Source: Calliopsis andreniformis (lineage: Eukaryota > Arthropoda > Insecta > Hymenoptera > Andrenidae). Taken from it: 64,000 bases of DNA. The position numbers and the translations under genes were made by a program. The notes below the pieces were generated by a model. It ran no database searches. It worked only from the letters and a program-made list of their open reading frames with translations, and had not been told where the DNA came from. Position 1 is the stretch's first letter. Each line of letters opens with the position of its first letter. Location of the stretch: the NCBI RefSeq assembly GCF_051401765.1, contig NW_027480438.1:4650001-4714000 (forward strand). The letters are read 5' to 3'. Positions 25,141 to 38,982 of the stretch are shown here, piece by piece.

Positions 25141-28100
25141 CTCAATCTTCAGCCCTCAGTCCTCAACAATCAATTGTCAATCCTCAATCCTCAATAGAAT
25201 ATACTCAATTCACAGCTTTCAATACTCAATCATCATTCTATAATCTTCAAATCTCAATCCACAAACATCAATTCTCATCACTCAACCCTCAACACTCAGT
25301 CCTCAATCTTCAATCCTCAATTCTCAATCCTCAATCTTCAATCCTCAACACACAATCTTCAATCCTCAATCCTCAATTCTCAGTCCTGGATACTCAATCC
25401 TCAATCCCCAATCCTCAATCTTCAATCCTCAATCCTCAATCCTTAATCCTCAATCCTCAATCTTCAATCCTGAATACTCAATCTTCAATGCTCAATCCTC
25501 AATCCTCAATCCTCAACCCTCAATCCTCAATCCTCAATACTCAACAGACAACCCTCAACCATCAATCCTCAATACTCAACCATCAATACTCAGTCCTCTC
25601 TCTTCAATCTTCCATCATCAATCCTCTATCCTCAAGCGTCAATCCTCAATCCTCAATCCTCAAGCCTCAATCCTCAGTCCTCAAACCTCAATTCCGAATC
25701 CTCAATCCGGAATCCTCAATCTTCATCCCTCAGTCCGCAACAATCAATTGTCAATCCTCAATCCTCAATAGAATATCCTCAATTCACAGCTTTCAATACT
25801 CAATCCCCAACCTTCAATATTCAAATCTCAATCCACAAACATCAATTCTCATCTCTCAACCCTCAACACTCAGTCCTCAATCTTCAATCCTCAATCCTCA
25901 ATCGTCAATCCTCAATCCCCAATCCTCTATCATCAATCCTCCATCCGCAATCCTCAATCCTCAATACTCAATCCTCAATCTTCAATCCTCAATACTCAAT
26001 CTTCAATCTTCAATCCTCAATCCTCAACCCTCAATCCTCAATCAGCAATCCTCAATCTTCAATCCTCAATACTCAATTTTCAATCCTCAATCCTGAATCC
26101 TCAATCCTCAATCCTCAATCCCCAGTCAACAATCCTCAATCTTCAATACTCAACCCTCTATCCTCAATCCTCAATCCTCAATCCTCAATACTCAACCATC
26201 AATCCTCAATTCTCAATACTCAATAGAATATTCTGAATTCTCAGGATTCAATACTCAAACGCCAATCCTCAACCCTCAGCCCTCATTCTGAATCCTCACT
26301 CCTCAATCCTCAATCCTCAATTTTCAATCCTCAATCCTCAACCCTCAGTCCTCATCCTCAATTCTCAATTCTCAATCATCAATCCTCAATCCTCAACCCT
26401 GAATCCTCAATCTTCAGCCCTCAGTCCTCAACAATCAATTGTCAATCCTCAATCCTCAATAGAATATACTCAATTCACAGTTTTCAATACTGAATCACCA
26501 TTCTTCAATCTTCAAATCTCAATCCACAAGCCTCAATTCTCATCACTCAACCCTCAACACTCAGTCCTCGATCTTCAATCCTCAATCCTCAAACCTCAAT
26601 CTTCAATCCTCAATACACAATCTTCAATCCTCAATCCTCAATTCTCAGACCTCAATACTCAATCCTCAATCCTCAATACACAATCTTCAATCCTCAATCC
26701 TCAATTCTCAGTCCTCAATACTCAATCCTCAATCGTCAATCCTCAATCCCCAATCCTCAACTATCAATCCTCAATCCTCAATCCTCAATCCTCAGTCCTC
26801 AATATTCAGTCCTCAATACTCAATCCTAAATCCTCAATCCTCAATCCTCAATATTCAAAACACAACCCTCAACCATCAATCCTCAATACTCAACCATCAA
26901 TCCTCAATTCTCAATACTCAATAGAATATCCTGAATTCTCATGTTTCAATACTCAATCCACAATACTCAATAATCAAATCTCAATCCTCGATCATCAATT
27001 CTCAACCCTCAATCCTCAGCCCTCAAACCTCAATTCCGAATACACAATCTTCAATACTCAATCCTCAATTCTAAAATCCTCAATCCTCAGTATTCAACAC
27101 TCAACCCTCAATCATCAATCCTCAATACTCAACCATCAATGCTCAATTCTCAATACCCAACAGAATATCCTGAATTCTCAGTTTTCAATACTCAATCCCC
27201 AATCTTCAATCTTCAAAGCTCAATACACAAACATCAATTCTCATCACCCAACCCTCAGCACTCAGTCGTCAATTTCAATCCTCAATCCTCAATTCTCAGT
27301 CCTCAATACTCAATCCTCAATCGTCAATCCTCAATCCTCAATCCTCAGACCTCAAACATCAATGTTCAACCCTCAGTCCTCGTCCTCAATCCACAACACT
27401 CAATCCACAATCTTCAATCCTCAATACTCAATCTTCAATCCTCAATCCTTAATACTCAATCCTCAATCCTCATTCTTCAATCCTGAATACTCAATCTTCA
27501 ATCCTCAATCCTCAATCCTCAATCCTCAATCCTCAATCCTCAATCCTCAATACTCAACAGACAACCCTCAACCATCAATCCTCAATACTCAACCATCAAT
27601 ACTCAGTCCTCTCTCTTCAATCTTCCATCATCAATCCTCTATCCTCAAGCGTCAATCCTCAATCCTCAATCCTCAAGCCTCAATCCTCAGTCCTCAAACC
27701 TCAATTCCGAATCCTCAGTCCGGAATCCTCAATCTTCATCCCTCAGTCCGCAACAATCAATTGTCAATCCTCAATCCTCAATAGAATATCCTCAATTCAC
27801 AGCTTTCAATACTCAATCCCCAACCTTCAATATTCAAATCTCAATCCACAAACATCAATTCTCATCTCTCAACCCTCAACACTCAGTCCTCAATCTTCAA
27901 TCCTCAATCCTCAATCGTCAATCCTCAATCCCCAATCCTCTATCATCAATCCTCAATCCGCAATCCTCAATCCTCAATACTCAATCCTCAATCTTCAATC
28001 CTCAATACTCAATCTTCAATCTTCAATCCTCAATCCTCAACCCTCAATCCTCAATCCGCAATCCTCAATCTTCAATCCTCAATACTCAATCTTCAATCCT

Positions 28101-28970
28101 CAATCCTGAATCCTCAATCCTCAATCCTCAATCCCCAATCAACAATCCTCAATCTTCAATACTCAACCCTCTATCCTCAATCCTCAATCCTCAATCCTCA
28201 ATACTCAACCATCAATCCTCAATTCTCAATACTCAATAGAATATCCTGAATTCTCAGGATTCAATACTCAAACGTCAATCCTCAACCCTCAGCCCTCATT
28301 CTGAATCCTCAATCCTCAATCCTCAATCCTCAATTTTCAATCCTCAATCCTCAACCCTCAGTCCTCATCCTCAATTCTCAATTCTCAATCATCAATCCTC
28401 AATCCTCAACCCTGAATCCTCAATCTTCAGCCCTCAGTACTCAACAATCAATTGTCAATCCTCAATCCTCAATAGAATATACTCAATTCACAGTTTTCAA
28501 TACTCAATCACCATTCTTCAATCTTCAAGTCTCAATCCACAAGCATCAATTCTCATCACTCAACCCTCAACACTCAGTCCTCGATCTTCAATCCTCAATC
28601 CTCAAACCTCAATCTTCAATCCTCAATACACAATCTTCAATCCTCAATCCTCAATTCTCAGTCCTCAATACTCAATCCTCAATCCTCAATACACAATCTT
28701 CAATCCTCAATCCTCAATTCTCAGTCCTCAATACTCAATCCTCAATCGTCAATCCTCAATCCCCAATCCTCAACCATCAATCCTCAATCTTCAATCCTCA
28801 ATCCTCAGTCCTCAATATTCAGTCCTCAATACTCAATCTTAAATCCTCAATCCTCAATCCTCAATCCTCAATCCTCAATATTCAAAACACAACCCTCAAC
28901 CATCAATCCTCAATACTCAACCATCAATCCTCAATTCTCAATACTCAATAGAATATCCTGAATTCTCATG
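25141..28970. repeat. Rearranged relative of the 4410-bp unit (A4)
   Basis: Aligns with copy A2 in pieces. From about 25141 the offset is 13,653 bp (checked at 25636/11983 and 26235/12582). From about 27139 it is 13,548 bp, after losses that include the CGCTCAATCC to TCTCTCTTC stretch near 27005. From 27485 it is 13,114 bp, a further 434-bp loss joining ATTCTTCAATCC to TGAATACTC. Offsets change again near 27970 by 98 bp (14 heptamers). The segment contains no gene. Confidence 0.75.
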
Positions 28971-29756
28971 GTTCAACACTCAATCCACAATATTCAATAA
29001 TCAAATCTCAATCCTCAAACATCAATCCTCAACACTCAATCCTCCGCACTCAGTCCTCTCTCTTCAATCCTCCATCCTCAATCCTCAATCCTCAAGAGTC
29101 AACCCTCAATCCTCAATCCTCAAACCTCAATTCTCAGTCATCAAACCTCAATCCCGAATCCTCAAACCTGAATCCTCGATCTTCAGCCCTCAGTCCTCAA
29201 CAATCAATTGTCAATCTTCAATCCTCAATAGAATATACTCAATTCACAGTTTTCAATACTCAATCACCATTCTTCAATCTTCAAATCTCAATCCACAAAC
29301 ACCAATTCTCATCACTCAACCCTCAACACTCAGTCCTCAATCTTCAATCCTCAATCCTCAAACCTCAATCTTCAATCCTCAATACACAATCTTCAATCTT
29401 CAATCCTCAATTCTCAGTCCTCAATACTCAACCCTCAATCCTCAATACACAATCTGCAATCCTCAATTCTCAATCCTCAACCATCAATCCTCAATCCTCA
29501 ATCCTCAATCCTCAATCCTCAATATTCAGTCCTCAATACTCAATCTTCAATCCTCAATCCTCAATCCTCAATCCTCAATCCTCAATCCTCAATCCTCAAT
29601 CCTCAATCCTCAATATTCAAAACACAACCCTCAACCATCAATCCTCAATACTCAACCATCAATCCTCAATTCTCAATACTCAATAGAATATCCTGAATTC
29701 TCATGTTTCAATACTCAATCCACAATACTCAATAATCAAATCTCAATCCACGAACA
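27480..29756. repeat. Duplicated segment, copy 1 (8014-bp offset)
   Basis: Matches about 35487-37770. The offset is 8014 bp at the landmarks 28243/36257, 28960/36974 and 29751/37765. It is 8007 bp left of about 27660, where the second copy has one extra heptamer in a pure run. The right edge is at 29757, where CGAACATCAATCC replaces CGAACACCAATTC. Confidence 0.78.
29095..29756. repeat. Duplicated segment, copy 1 (2791-bp offset)
   Basis: Matches 31886-32547 at an offset of 2791 bp, beginning at CTCAAGAGTCAACCC and ending at the same breakpoint (29757) as the 8014-bp duplication. The recurrence of one breakpoint suggests that this landmark is a repeated site of exchange. Confidence 0.75.
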
Positions 29757-29929
29757 TCAATCCTCAACACTCAATCCTCCGCACTCAGTCCTCTCTCTTC
29801 AATCCTCCATCCTCAATCCTCAATCCTCAAGAGTCAACCCTCAATCCTCAATCCTCAAACCTCAATTCTCAGTCATCAAACCTCAATCCCGAATCCTCAA
29901 ACCTGAATCCTCGATCTTCAGCCCTCAGT

Positions 29930-31730
29930 CCTCAACAATCAATTGTCAATCCTCAATCGTCAATAGAATATACTCAATTCACAGTTTTCAATACTCAATC
30001 ACCATTCTTCAATCTTCAAATCTCAATCCACAAACATCAATTCTCATCACTCAACCCTCAACACTCAGTCCTCAATCTTCAATCCTCAATCCTCAATCCT
30101 CAATCTTCAATCCTCGACACACAATCTTCAATCCTCAATCCTCAAGTCTCAGTCCTGAATACTCAATCCTCAATCGTCAATCCTCAATCCCCAATCCTCA
30201 ATCTTCAATCCCCAATCTTCAATCCTTAGTCCTCAATCCTCAATCTTCAATCCTGAATACTCAATCTTCAATCCTCAATCCTCAATCCTCAATCCTCAAT
30301 CCTCAATCCTCAATACTCAACACACAACCCTCAACCATCAATCCTCAATACTCAACCATCAATGCTCAGTCCTCACTCTTCAATCTTCCATCATCAATCC
30401 TCTATCCTCAAGCGTCAATCCTCAATCCTCAATGCTCAAGCCTCAATCCTCAGTCCTCAAACCTCAATTCCGAATCCTCAATCCGGAATCCTCTATCTTC
30501 ATACCTCAGTCCGCAACAATCAATTGGCAATCCTCAATCCTCAATAGAATATCCTCAATTCACAGCTTTCAATACTCAATCCCCAACCTTCAATCTTCAA
30601 ATCTCAATCCACAAACATCAATTCTCATCTCTCAACCCTCAACACTCAGTCCTCAATCTTCAATCCTCAATCCTCCATGGTCAATCCTCAATCCCCAATC
30701 CTCTATCATCAATCCTCAATCCGCAATCCTCAATCCTCAATACTCAATCCTCAATCGTCAATCCTCAATACTCAATCTTCAATCTTCAATCCTCAATCCT
30801 CAACCCTCAATCCTCAATCCGCAATCCTCAATCTTCAATCCTCAATACTCAATCTTCAATCCTCAATCCTGAAACCTCAATCCTCAATCCTCAATCCCCA
30901 ATCAACAATCCTCAATCTTCAATACTCAACCCTCTATCCTCAATCCTCAACCCTCAATCCTCAATACTCAACCATCAATCCTCAATTCTCAATACTCAAT
31001 AGAATATCCTGAATTCTCAGGATTCAATACTCAAACGTCAATCCTCAACCCTCCGCCCTCATTCTGAATCCTCAATCCTCAATCCTCAATCCTTAATTTT
31101 CAATCCTCAATCCTCAACCCTCGGTCCTCATCCTCAATTCTCAATTCTCAATCATCAATCCTCAATCCTCAATCCTCAATCCTCAATCCTCAATCCTCAA
31201 TATTCAAAACACAACCCTCAACCATCAATCCTCAATACTCAACCATCAATCCTCAATTCTCAATACTCAATAGAATATCCTGAATTCTCATGTTTCAATA
31301 CTCAATCCACAATACTCAAAAATCAAATCTCAATCCTCGAACACCAATTCTCAACGCTCAATCCTCAACACTCAGTCCTCTCTCTTCAATCTTCCATCCT
31401 CAATCCTCAATCCTCAATCCTCAATCCTCAATCCTCAATCCTCAATATTCAAAACACAACCCCCAACCATCAATCCTCAATACTCAACCATCAATCCTCA
31501 ATTCTCAATAGTCAATAGACTATCCTGAGTTCTCATGTTTCAATACTCAATCCACAATACTCAATAATAAAATCTCAATCCTCAAACATTAATTCTCAAC
31601 GCTCAATCCTCAATCCTCAATACTCAATCTTCAATCCTCAATAATCAATCTGCAATCCTCAATTCTCAATCCTCAATCTTCAACCCTCATCCTTCAATCT
31701 TCAATACCCAATACTCAATCTTCAATCCTC
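29930..31730. repeat. C block, copy 3
   Basis: Shares 29930 onward with the C block at 22.9 kb and with 33147-34872 (offset 3217, then 3141 bp). It carries CCTCAATGCTCAGTCCTCACTC near 30360, a variant seen only in this copy and the next. Its tail beyond 31367 continues into a different block than copy 2 does. Confidence 0.8.
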
Positions 31731-31885
31731 AATTCTCAGTCCTCAATACTCAATCCTCAATCGTCAATCCTCAATCCCCAATCCTCAATCATCAATCCTC
31801 AATCCTCAATCCTCAATCCTCAATCCTCAATATTCAGTCCTCAATACTCAATCTTCAATCCTCAATCCTCAATCCTCAATCCTCA

Positions 31886-32547
31886 AGAGTCAACCCTCAA
31901 TCCTCAATCCTCAAACCTCAATTCTCAGTCATCAAACCTCAATCCCGAATCCTCAAACCTGAATCCTCGATCTTCAGCCCTCAGTCCTCAACAATCAATT
32001 GTCAATCTTCAATCCTCAATAGAATATACTCAATTCACAGTTTTCAATACTCAATCACCATTCTTCAATCTTCAAATCTCAATCCACAAACACCAATTCT
32101 CATCACTCAACCCTCAACACTCAGTCCTCAATCTTCAATCCTCAATCCTCAAACCTCAATCTTCAATCCTCAATACACAATCTTCAATCTTCAATCCTCA
32201 ATTCTCAGTCCTCAATACTCAACCCTCAATCCTCAATACACAATCTGCAATCCTCAATTCTCAATCCTCAACCATCAATCCTCAATCCTCAATCCTCAAT
32301 CCTCAATCCTCAATATTCAGTCCTCAATACTCAATCTTCAATCCTCAATCCTCAATCCTCAATCCTCAATCCTCAATCCTCAATCCTCAATCCTCAATCC
32401 TCAATATTCAAAACACAACCCTCAACCATCAATCCTCAATACTCAACCATCAATCCTCAATTCTCAATACTCAATAGAATATCCTGAATTCTCATGTTTC
32501 AATACTCAATCCACAATACTCAATAATCAAATCTCAATCCACGAACA
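31886..32547. repeat. Duplicated segment, copy 2 (2791-bp offset)
   Basis: Partner of 29095-29756, inserted between two C blocks. It has the same CTCAAGAGTC start and CATGTTTCAATAC landmark, and continues rightward into CGAACACCAATTC, as do the copies near 5700 and 37765. Confidence 0.75.
32340..32402. repeat. Longest pure AATCCTC run found (9 units)
   Basis: Nine perfect units in a row between AATCTTC and AATATTC. Its paralogue near 29549-29611 is also nine units. Runs of eight are at 37570-37625, 38149-38204 and 40866-40921. Copies of the same duplicated block differ in run length by whole units, so these runs are where slippage acts. Confidence 0.8.
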
Positions 32548-33146
32548 CCAATTCTCAACGCTCAATCCTCAACACTCAGTCCTCTCTCTTCAATCTTCCA
32601 TCCTCAATCCTCTATCCTCAAGCGTCAATCCTCAATCCTCAATCAACAATCTTCAATCTTCAATACTCAGTCTTCTATCCTCAATCCTCAATCCTCAAAA
32701 CTCAACCATCAATCCTCAATTCTCAATACTCAATAGAATATACTGAATTCTCAGGATTCATTACTCAAACGTCAATCTTCAACCCTCAGCCCTCATTCTG
32801 AATCCTCAATCCTCAACCCTCAATCCTCAATTTTTAATCCTCAATCCTCAACCCTCAGTCCTCTATCCTCAATCCTGAATCATCAATACTCAATCCTCAA
32901 TCCTCAATCCTCAATCCTCAATCTTCAATCCTCAACACTCAATCTTCAATCATCAATCCACAATCTTCAATCCTCAATACTCAATCTTCAATCCTCAATC
33001 CTTAATACTCAATCCTCAATCCTCATTCTTCAATCCTCACTACCCAATCCTCAATCTTCAATCCTCAATCCTCAACCCTCAATCCTCAGTCCTCAAACCT
33101 CAATTCTGAATCCTCAATCCTGAATCCTCAATCTTCAGCCCTCAGT

Positions 33147-34872
33147 CCTCAACAATCAATTGTCAATCCTCAATCGTCAATAGAATATACTCAATTCACA
33201 GTTTTCAATACTCAATCACCATTCTTCAATCTTCAAATCTCAATCCACAAAAATCAATCCTCATCACTCAACCCTCAACACTCAGTCCTCAATCTTCAAT
33301 CCTCAATCCTCAATCCTCAATCTTCAATCCTCGACACACAATCTTCAATCCTCAATCCTCAAGTCTAAGTCCTGAATACTCAATCCTCAATCGTCAATCC
33401 TCAATCCCCAATCCTCAATCTTCAATCCCCAATCTTCAATCCTTAGTCCTCAATCCTCAATCTTCAATCCTGAATACTCAATCTTCAATCCTCAATCCTC
33501 ATTCCTCAATCCTCAATCCTCAATCCTCAATACTCAACACACAACCCTCAACCATCAATCCTCAATACTCAACCATCAATGCTCAGTCCTCACTCTTCAA
33601 TCTTCCATCATCAATCCTCTATCCTCAAGCGTCAATCCTCAATCCTCAATGCTCAAGCCTCAATCCTCAGTCCTCAAACCTCAATTCCGAATCCTCAATC
33701 CGGAATCCTCTATCTTCATACCTCAGTCCGCAACAATCAATTGGCAATCCTCAATCCTCAATAGAATATCCTCAATTCACAGCTTTCAATACTCAATCCC
33801 CAACCTTCAATCTTCAAATCTCAATCCACAAACATCAATTCTCATCTCTCAACCCTCAACACTCAGTCCTCAATCTTCAATCCTCAATCCTCCATGGTCA
33901 ATCCTCAATCCCCAATCCTCTATCATCAATCCTCAATCCGCAATCCTCAATCCTCAATACTCAATCCTCAATCGTCAATCCTCAATACTCAATCTTCAAT
34001 CTTCAATCCTCAATCCTCAACCCTCAATCCTCAATCCGCAATCCTCAATCTTCAATCCTCAATACTCAATCTTCAATCCTCAATCCTGAAACCTCAATCC
34101 TCAATCCTCAATCCCCAATCAACAATCCTCAATCTTCAATACTCAACCCTCTATCCTCAATCCTCAACCCTCAATCCTCAATACTCAACCATCAATCCTC
34201 AATTCTCAATACTCAATAGAATATCCTGAATTCTCAGGATTCAATACTCAAACGTCAATCCTCAACCCTCAGCCCTCATTCTGAATCCTCAATCCTCAAT
34301 CCTCAATCCTCAATTTTCAATCCTCAATCCTCAACCCTCAATATTCAAAACACAACCCTCAACCATCAATCCTCAATACTCAACCATCAATCCTCAATTC
34401 TCAATACTCAATAGAATATCCTGAATTCTCATGTTTCAATACTCAATCCACAATACTCAAAAATCAAATCTCAATCCTCGAACACCAATTCTCAACGCTC
34501 AATCCTCAACACTCAGTCCTCTCTCTTCAATCTTCCATCCTCAATCCTCAATCCTCAATCCTCAATCCTCAATCCTCAATCCTCAATATTCAAAACACAA
34601 CCCCCAACCATCAATCCTCAATACTCAACCATCAATCCTCAATTCTCAATAGTCAATAGAGTATCCTGAGTTCTCATGTTTCAATACTCAATCCACAATA
34701 CTCAATAATAAAATCTCAATCCTCAAACATTAGTTCTCAACGCTTAATCCTCAATCCTCAATACTCAATCTTCAATCCTCAATAATCAATCTGCAATCCT
34801 CAATTCTCAATCCTCAATCCTCAACCCTCATCCTTCAATCTTCAATACCCAATACTCAATCTTCAATCCTCA
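33147..34872. repeat. C block, copy 4
   Basis: Matches 29930-31730. The offset is 3217 bp to about 34340 and 3141 bp beyond it, so 76 bp present in copy 3 near 31120-31195 (the CGGTCCTC to pure-run stretch) is missing here. Open stretches of 61, 146, 111 and 73 codons translate identically in copies 3 and 4, which indicates high identity. Confidence 0.82.
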
Positions 34873-35128
34873 ATACTCAATCCCCAATTCTCAATCCTCA
34901 ATCCTCAATCCTCAGACCTCAAACATCAATGTTCAACCCTCAGTCCTCGTCCTCAATCCACAACACTCAATCCACAATCTTCAATCCTCAATACTCAATC
35001 TTCAATCCTCAATCCTTAATACTCAATCCTCAATCCTCATTCTTCAATCCTCACTACCCAATCCTCAATCTTCAATCCTCAATCCCCAACCCTCAATCCT
35101 CAGTCCTCAAACCTCAATTCTGAATCCT

Positions 35129-36100
35129 CAATCCTGAATCCTCAATCTTCAGCCCTCAGTCCTCAACAATCAATTGTCAATCCTCAATCCTCAATAGAAT
35201 ATACTCAATTCACAGTTTTCAATACTCAATCACCATTCTTCAATCTTCAGATCTCAATCCACAAACATCAATTCTCATCACTCAACCCTCAACACTCAGT
35301 CCTCAATCTTCAATCCTCAATCCTCAATCCTAAATCTTCAATCCTCAACACACAATATTCAATCCTCAATCCTCAATTCTCAGTCCTGAATACTCAATCC
35401 TCAATCGTCAATCCTCAATCCCCAATCCTCTATCTTCATCCTCAATCCTCAATACTTAATCCTCAATCCTCAATCTTCAATCCTGAATACTCAATCTTCA
35501 ATCCTCAATCCTCAATCCTCAATCCTCAATCCTCAATCCTGAATGCTCAATCCTCAATACTCAACCCACAACCCTCAACCATCAATCCTCAATACTCAAC
35601 CATCAATACTCAGTCCTCTCTCTTCAATCTTCCATCATCAATCCTCTATCCTCAAGCGTCAATCCTCAATCCTCAATCCTCAATCCTCAAGCCTCAATCC
35701 TCAGTCCTCAAACCTCAATTCCGAATCCTCAATCCGGAATCCTCAATCTTCATCCCTCAGTCCGCAACAATCAATTGTCAATCCTCAATCCGCAATAGAA
35801 TATCCTCAATTCACAGCTTTCAATACCCAATCCCCAACCTTCAATATTCATATCCCAATCCACAAACATCAATTCTCATATCTCAACCCTCAACACTCAG
35901 TCCTCAATCTTCAATCCTCAATCCTCAATCGTCAATCCTCAATCCCCAATCCTCTATCATCAATCCTCAATCCGCAATCCTCAATCCTCAATACTCAATA
36001 CTCAACCTTCAATCCTCAATACTCAATCTTCAATCTTCAATCCTCAATCCTCAACCCTCAATCCTCAATCCGCAATCCTCAATCTTCAGTCCTCAATACT
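35129..36100. repeat. Duplicated segment, copy 1 (~5360-bp offset)
   Basis: Matches 40490-41470. The offset moves from 5352 bp (35161/40513) to 5366 bp (35845/41211), a gain of two heptamers within runs in the second copy. Diagnostic variants shared only by these copies are TATTCATATCCCAATCC, CTCATATCTC and CCGCAATAGAATATCC. Confidence 0.78.
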
Positions 36101-37770
36101 CAATCTTCAATCCTCAATCCTGAATCCTCAATCCTCAATCCTCAATCCCCAATCAACAATCCTCAATCTTCAATACTCAACCCTCTATCCTCAATCCTCA
36201 ATCCTCAATCCTCAATACCCAGCCATCAATCCTCAATTCTCAATACTCAATAGAATATCCTGAATTCTCAGGATTCAATACTCAAACGTCAATCCTCAAC
36301 CCTCAGCCCTCATTCTGAATCCTCAATCCTCAATCCTCAATCCTCAATTTTCAATCCTCAATCCTCAACCCTCAGTCCTCATCCTCAATTCTCAATTCTC
36401 AATCATCAATCCTCAATCCCCAACCCTGAATCCTCAATCTTCAGCCCTCAGTCCTCAACAATCAATTGTCAATCCTCAATCCTCAATAGAATATACTCAA
36501 TTCACAGTTTTCAATACTCAATCACCATTCTTCAATCTTCAAATCTCAATCCACAAGCATCAATCCTCATCACTCAACCCTCAACACTCAGTCCTCGATC
36601 TTCAATCCTCAATCCTCAAACCTCAATCTTCAATCCTCAATACACAATCTTCAATCCTCAATCCTCAATTCTCAGGCCTCAATCCTCAATCCTCAATCCT
36701 CAATACACAATCTTCAATCCTCAATCCTCAATTCTCAGTCCTCAATACTCAATCCTCAATCGTCAATCCTCAATCCCCAATCCTCAACCATCAATCCTCA
36801 ATCCTCAATCCTCAATCCTCAGTCCTCAATATTCAGTCCTCAATACTCAATCTTAAATCCTCAATCCTCAATCCTCAATCCTCAATCCTCAATATTCAAA
36901 ACACAACCCTCAACCATCAATCCTCAATACTCAACCATCAATCCTCAATTCTCAATACTCAATAGAATATCCTGAATTCTCATGGTTCAACACTCAATCC
37001 ACAATATTCAATAATCAAACCTCAATCCTCAAACATCAATTCTCAACACTCAATCCTCCGCACTCAGTCCTCTCTCTTCAATCCTCCATCCTCAATCCTC
37101 AATCCTCAAGAGTCAACCCTCAATCCTCAATCCTCAAACCTCAATTCTCAGTCATCAAACCTCAATCCCGAATCCTCAAACCTGAATCCTCGATCTTCAG
37201 CCCTCAGTCCTCAACAATCAATTGTCAATCTTCAATCCTCAATAGAATATACTCAATTCACAGTTTTCAATACTCAATCACCATTCTTCAATCTTCAAAT
37301 CTCAATCCACAAACACCAATTCTCATCACTCAATCCTCAACACTCAGTCCTCAATCTTCAATCCTCAATCCTCAAACCTCAATCTTCAATCCTCAATACA
37401 CAATCTTCAATCCTCAATCCTCAATTCTCAGTCCTCAATACTCAACCCTCAATCCTCAATACACAATCTGCAATCCTTAATTCTCAATCCTCAACCATCA
37501 ATCCTCAATCCTCAATCCTCAATCCTCAATCCTCAATCCTCAATATTCAGTCCTCAATACTCAACCTTCAATCCTCAATCCTCAATCCTCAATCCTCAAT
37601 CCTCAATCCTCAATCCTCAATCCTCAATATTCAAAACACAACCCTCAACCATCAATCCTCAATACTCAACCATCAATCCTCAATTCTCAATACTCAATAG
37701 AATATCCTGAATTCTCATGTTTCAATACTCAATCCACAATACTCAATAATCAAATCTCAATCCACGAACA
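35487..37770. repeat. Duplicated segment, copy 2 (8014-bp offset)
   Basis: Partner of 27480-29756 with point differences, such as AATACCCAATCCCC at 35823 and TCAAACCTC at 37015, and one extra heptamer near 35680. It overlaps the 5360-bp-offset duplication, so the same stretch has been copied more than once. Confidence 0.78.
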
Positions 37771-38347
37771 CCAATTCTCAACGCTCAATCCTCAACACTC
37801 AGTCCTCTCTCTTCAATCTTCCATCCTCAATCCTCTATCCTCAAGCGTCAATCCTCAATCCTCAATCAACAATCTTCAATCTTCAATACTCAGTCTTCTA
37901 TCCTCAATCCTCAATCCTCAAAACTCAACCATCAATCCTCAATTCTCAATACTCAATAGAATATCCTGAATTCTCAGGATTCAATACTCAAACGTCAATC
38001 TTCAACCCTCAGCCCTCATTCTGAATCCTCAATCCTCAATCCTCAATCCTCAATTTTTAATCCTCAATCCTCAACCCTCAGTCCTCATCCTCAATTCTCA
38101 ATTCTCAATCGTCAATCCTCATTCCTCAATCTTCAATCCACAATTCTCAATCCTCAATCCTCAATCCTCAATCCTCAATCCTCAATCCTCAATCCTCAAT
38201 CCTCAATCTTCAATCCTCAATACTCAATCTGCAATCCACAACTCTCAATCCTCAATCCTCAACCATCATCCTTCAATCTTCAATACCCAATACTCAATCT
38301 TCAATCCTCAATACTCAATCCTCAATTCTCAATCCTCAATCCTCAAT

Positions 38348-38982
38348 CCTCAGACCTCAAACATCAATGTTCAACCCTCAGTCCTCGTCCTCAATCCACA
38401 ACACTCAATCCACAATCTTCAATCCTCAATACTCAATCTTCAATCCTCAATCCTTAATACTCAATCCTCAATCCTCATTCTTCAGTCCTCACTACCCAAT
38501 CCTCAATCTTAAATCCTCAATCCCCAACCCTCAATACTCAGTCCTCAAACCTCAATTCTGAATCCTCAATCCTGAATCCTCAATCTTCAGCCCTCAGTCC
38601 TCAACAATCAATTGTCAATCCTCAATCCTCAATAGAATATACTCAATTCACAGTTTTCAATACTCAATCACCATTCTTCAATCTTCAGATCTCAATCCAC
38701 AAACATCAATTCTCATCACTCAACCCTCAACACTCAGTCCTCAATCTTCAATCCTCAATCCTCAATCCTCAATCTTCAATCCTCAACACACAATATTCAA
38801 TCCTCAATCCTCAATTCTCAGTCCTGAATACTCAATCCTCAATCGTCAATCCTGAATCCCCAATCCTCAATCTTCATCCTCAATCCTCAATCCTTAATCC
38901 TCAATCCTCAATCTTCAATCCTGAATACTCAATCTTCAATCCTCAATCCTCAATCCTCAATCCTCAATCCTCAATCCTCAAT
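38348..38982. repeat. 635-bp tandem duplication, left copy
   Basis: Begins at CCTCAGACCTCAAACATC, which recurs at 38983, a period of 635 bp (90 heptamers plus 5). It contains AATGTTCAACCCTCAGTCC and the 6-bp unit GTCCTC. It differs from the right copy by single bases such as TTCAGTCCTCAC for TTCAATCCTCAC near 38480, and by AATCTTCATCC (a 6-bp unit) near 38873. Confidence 0.83.
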
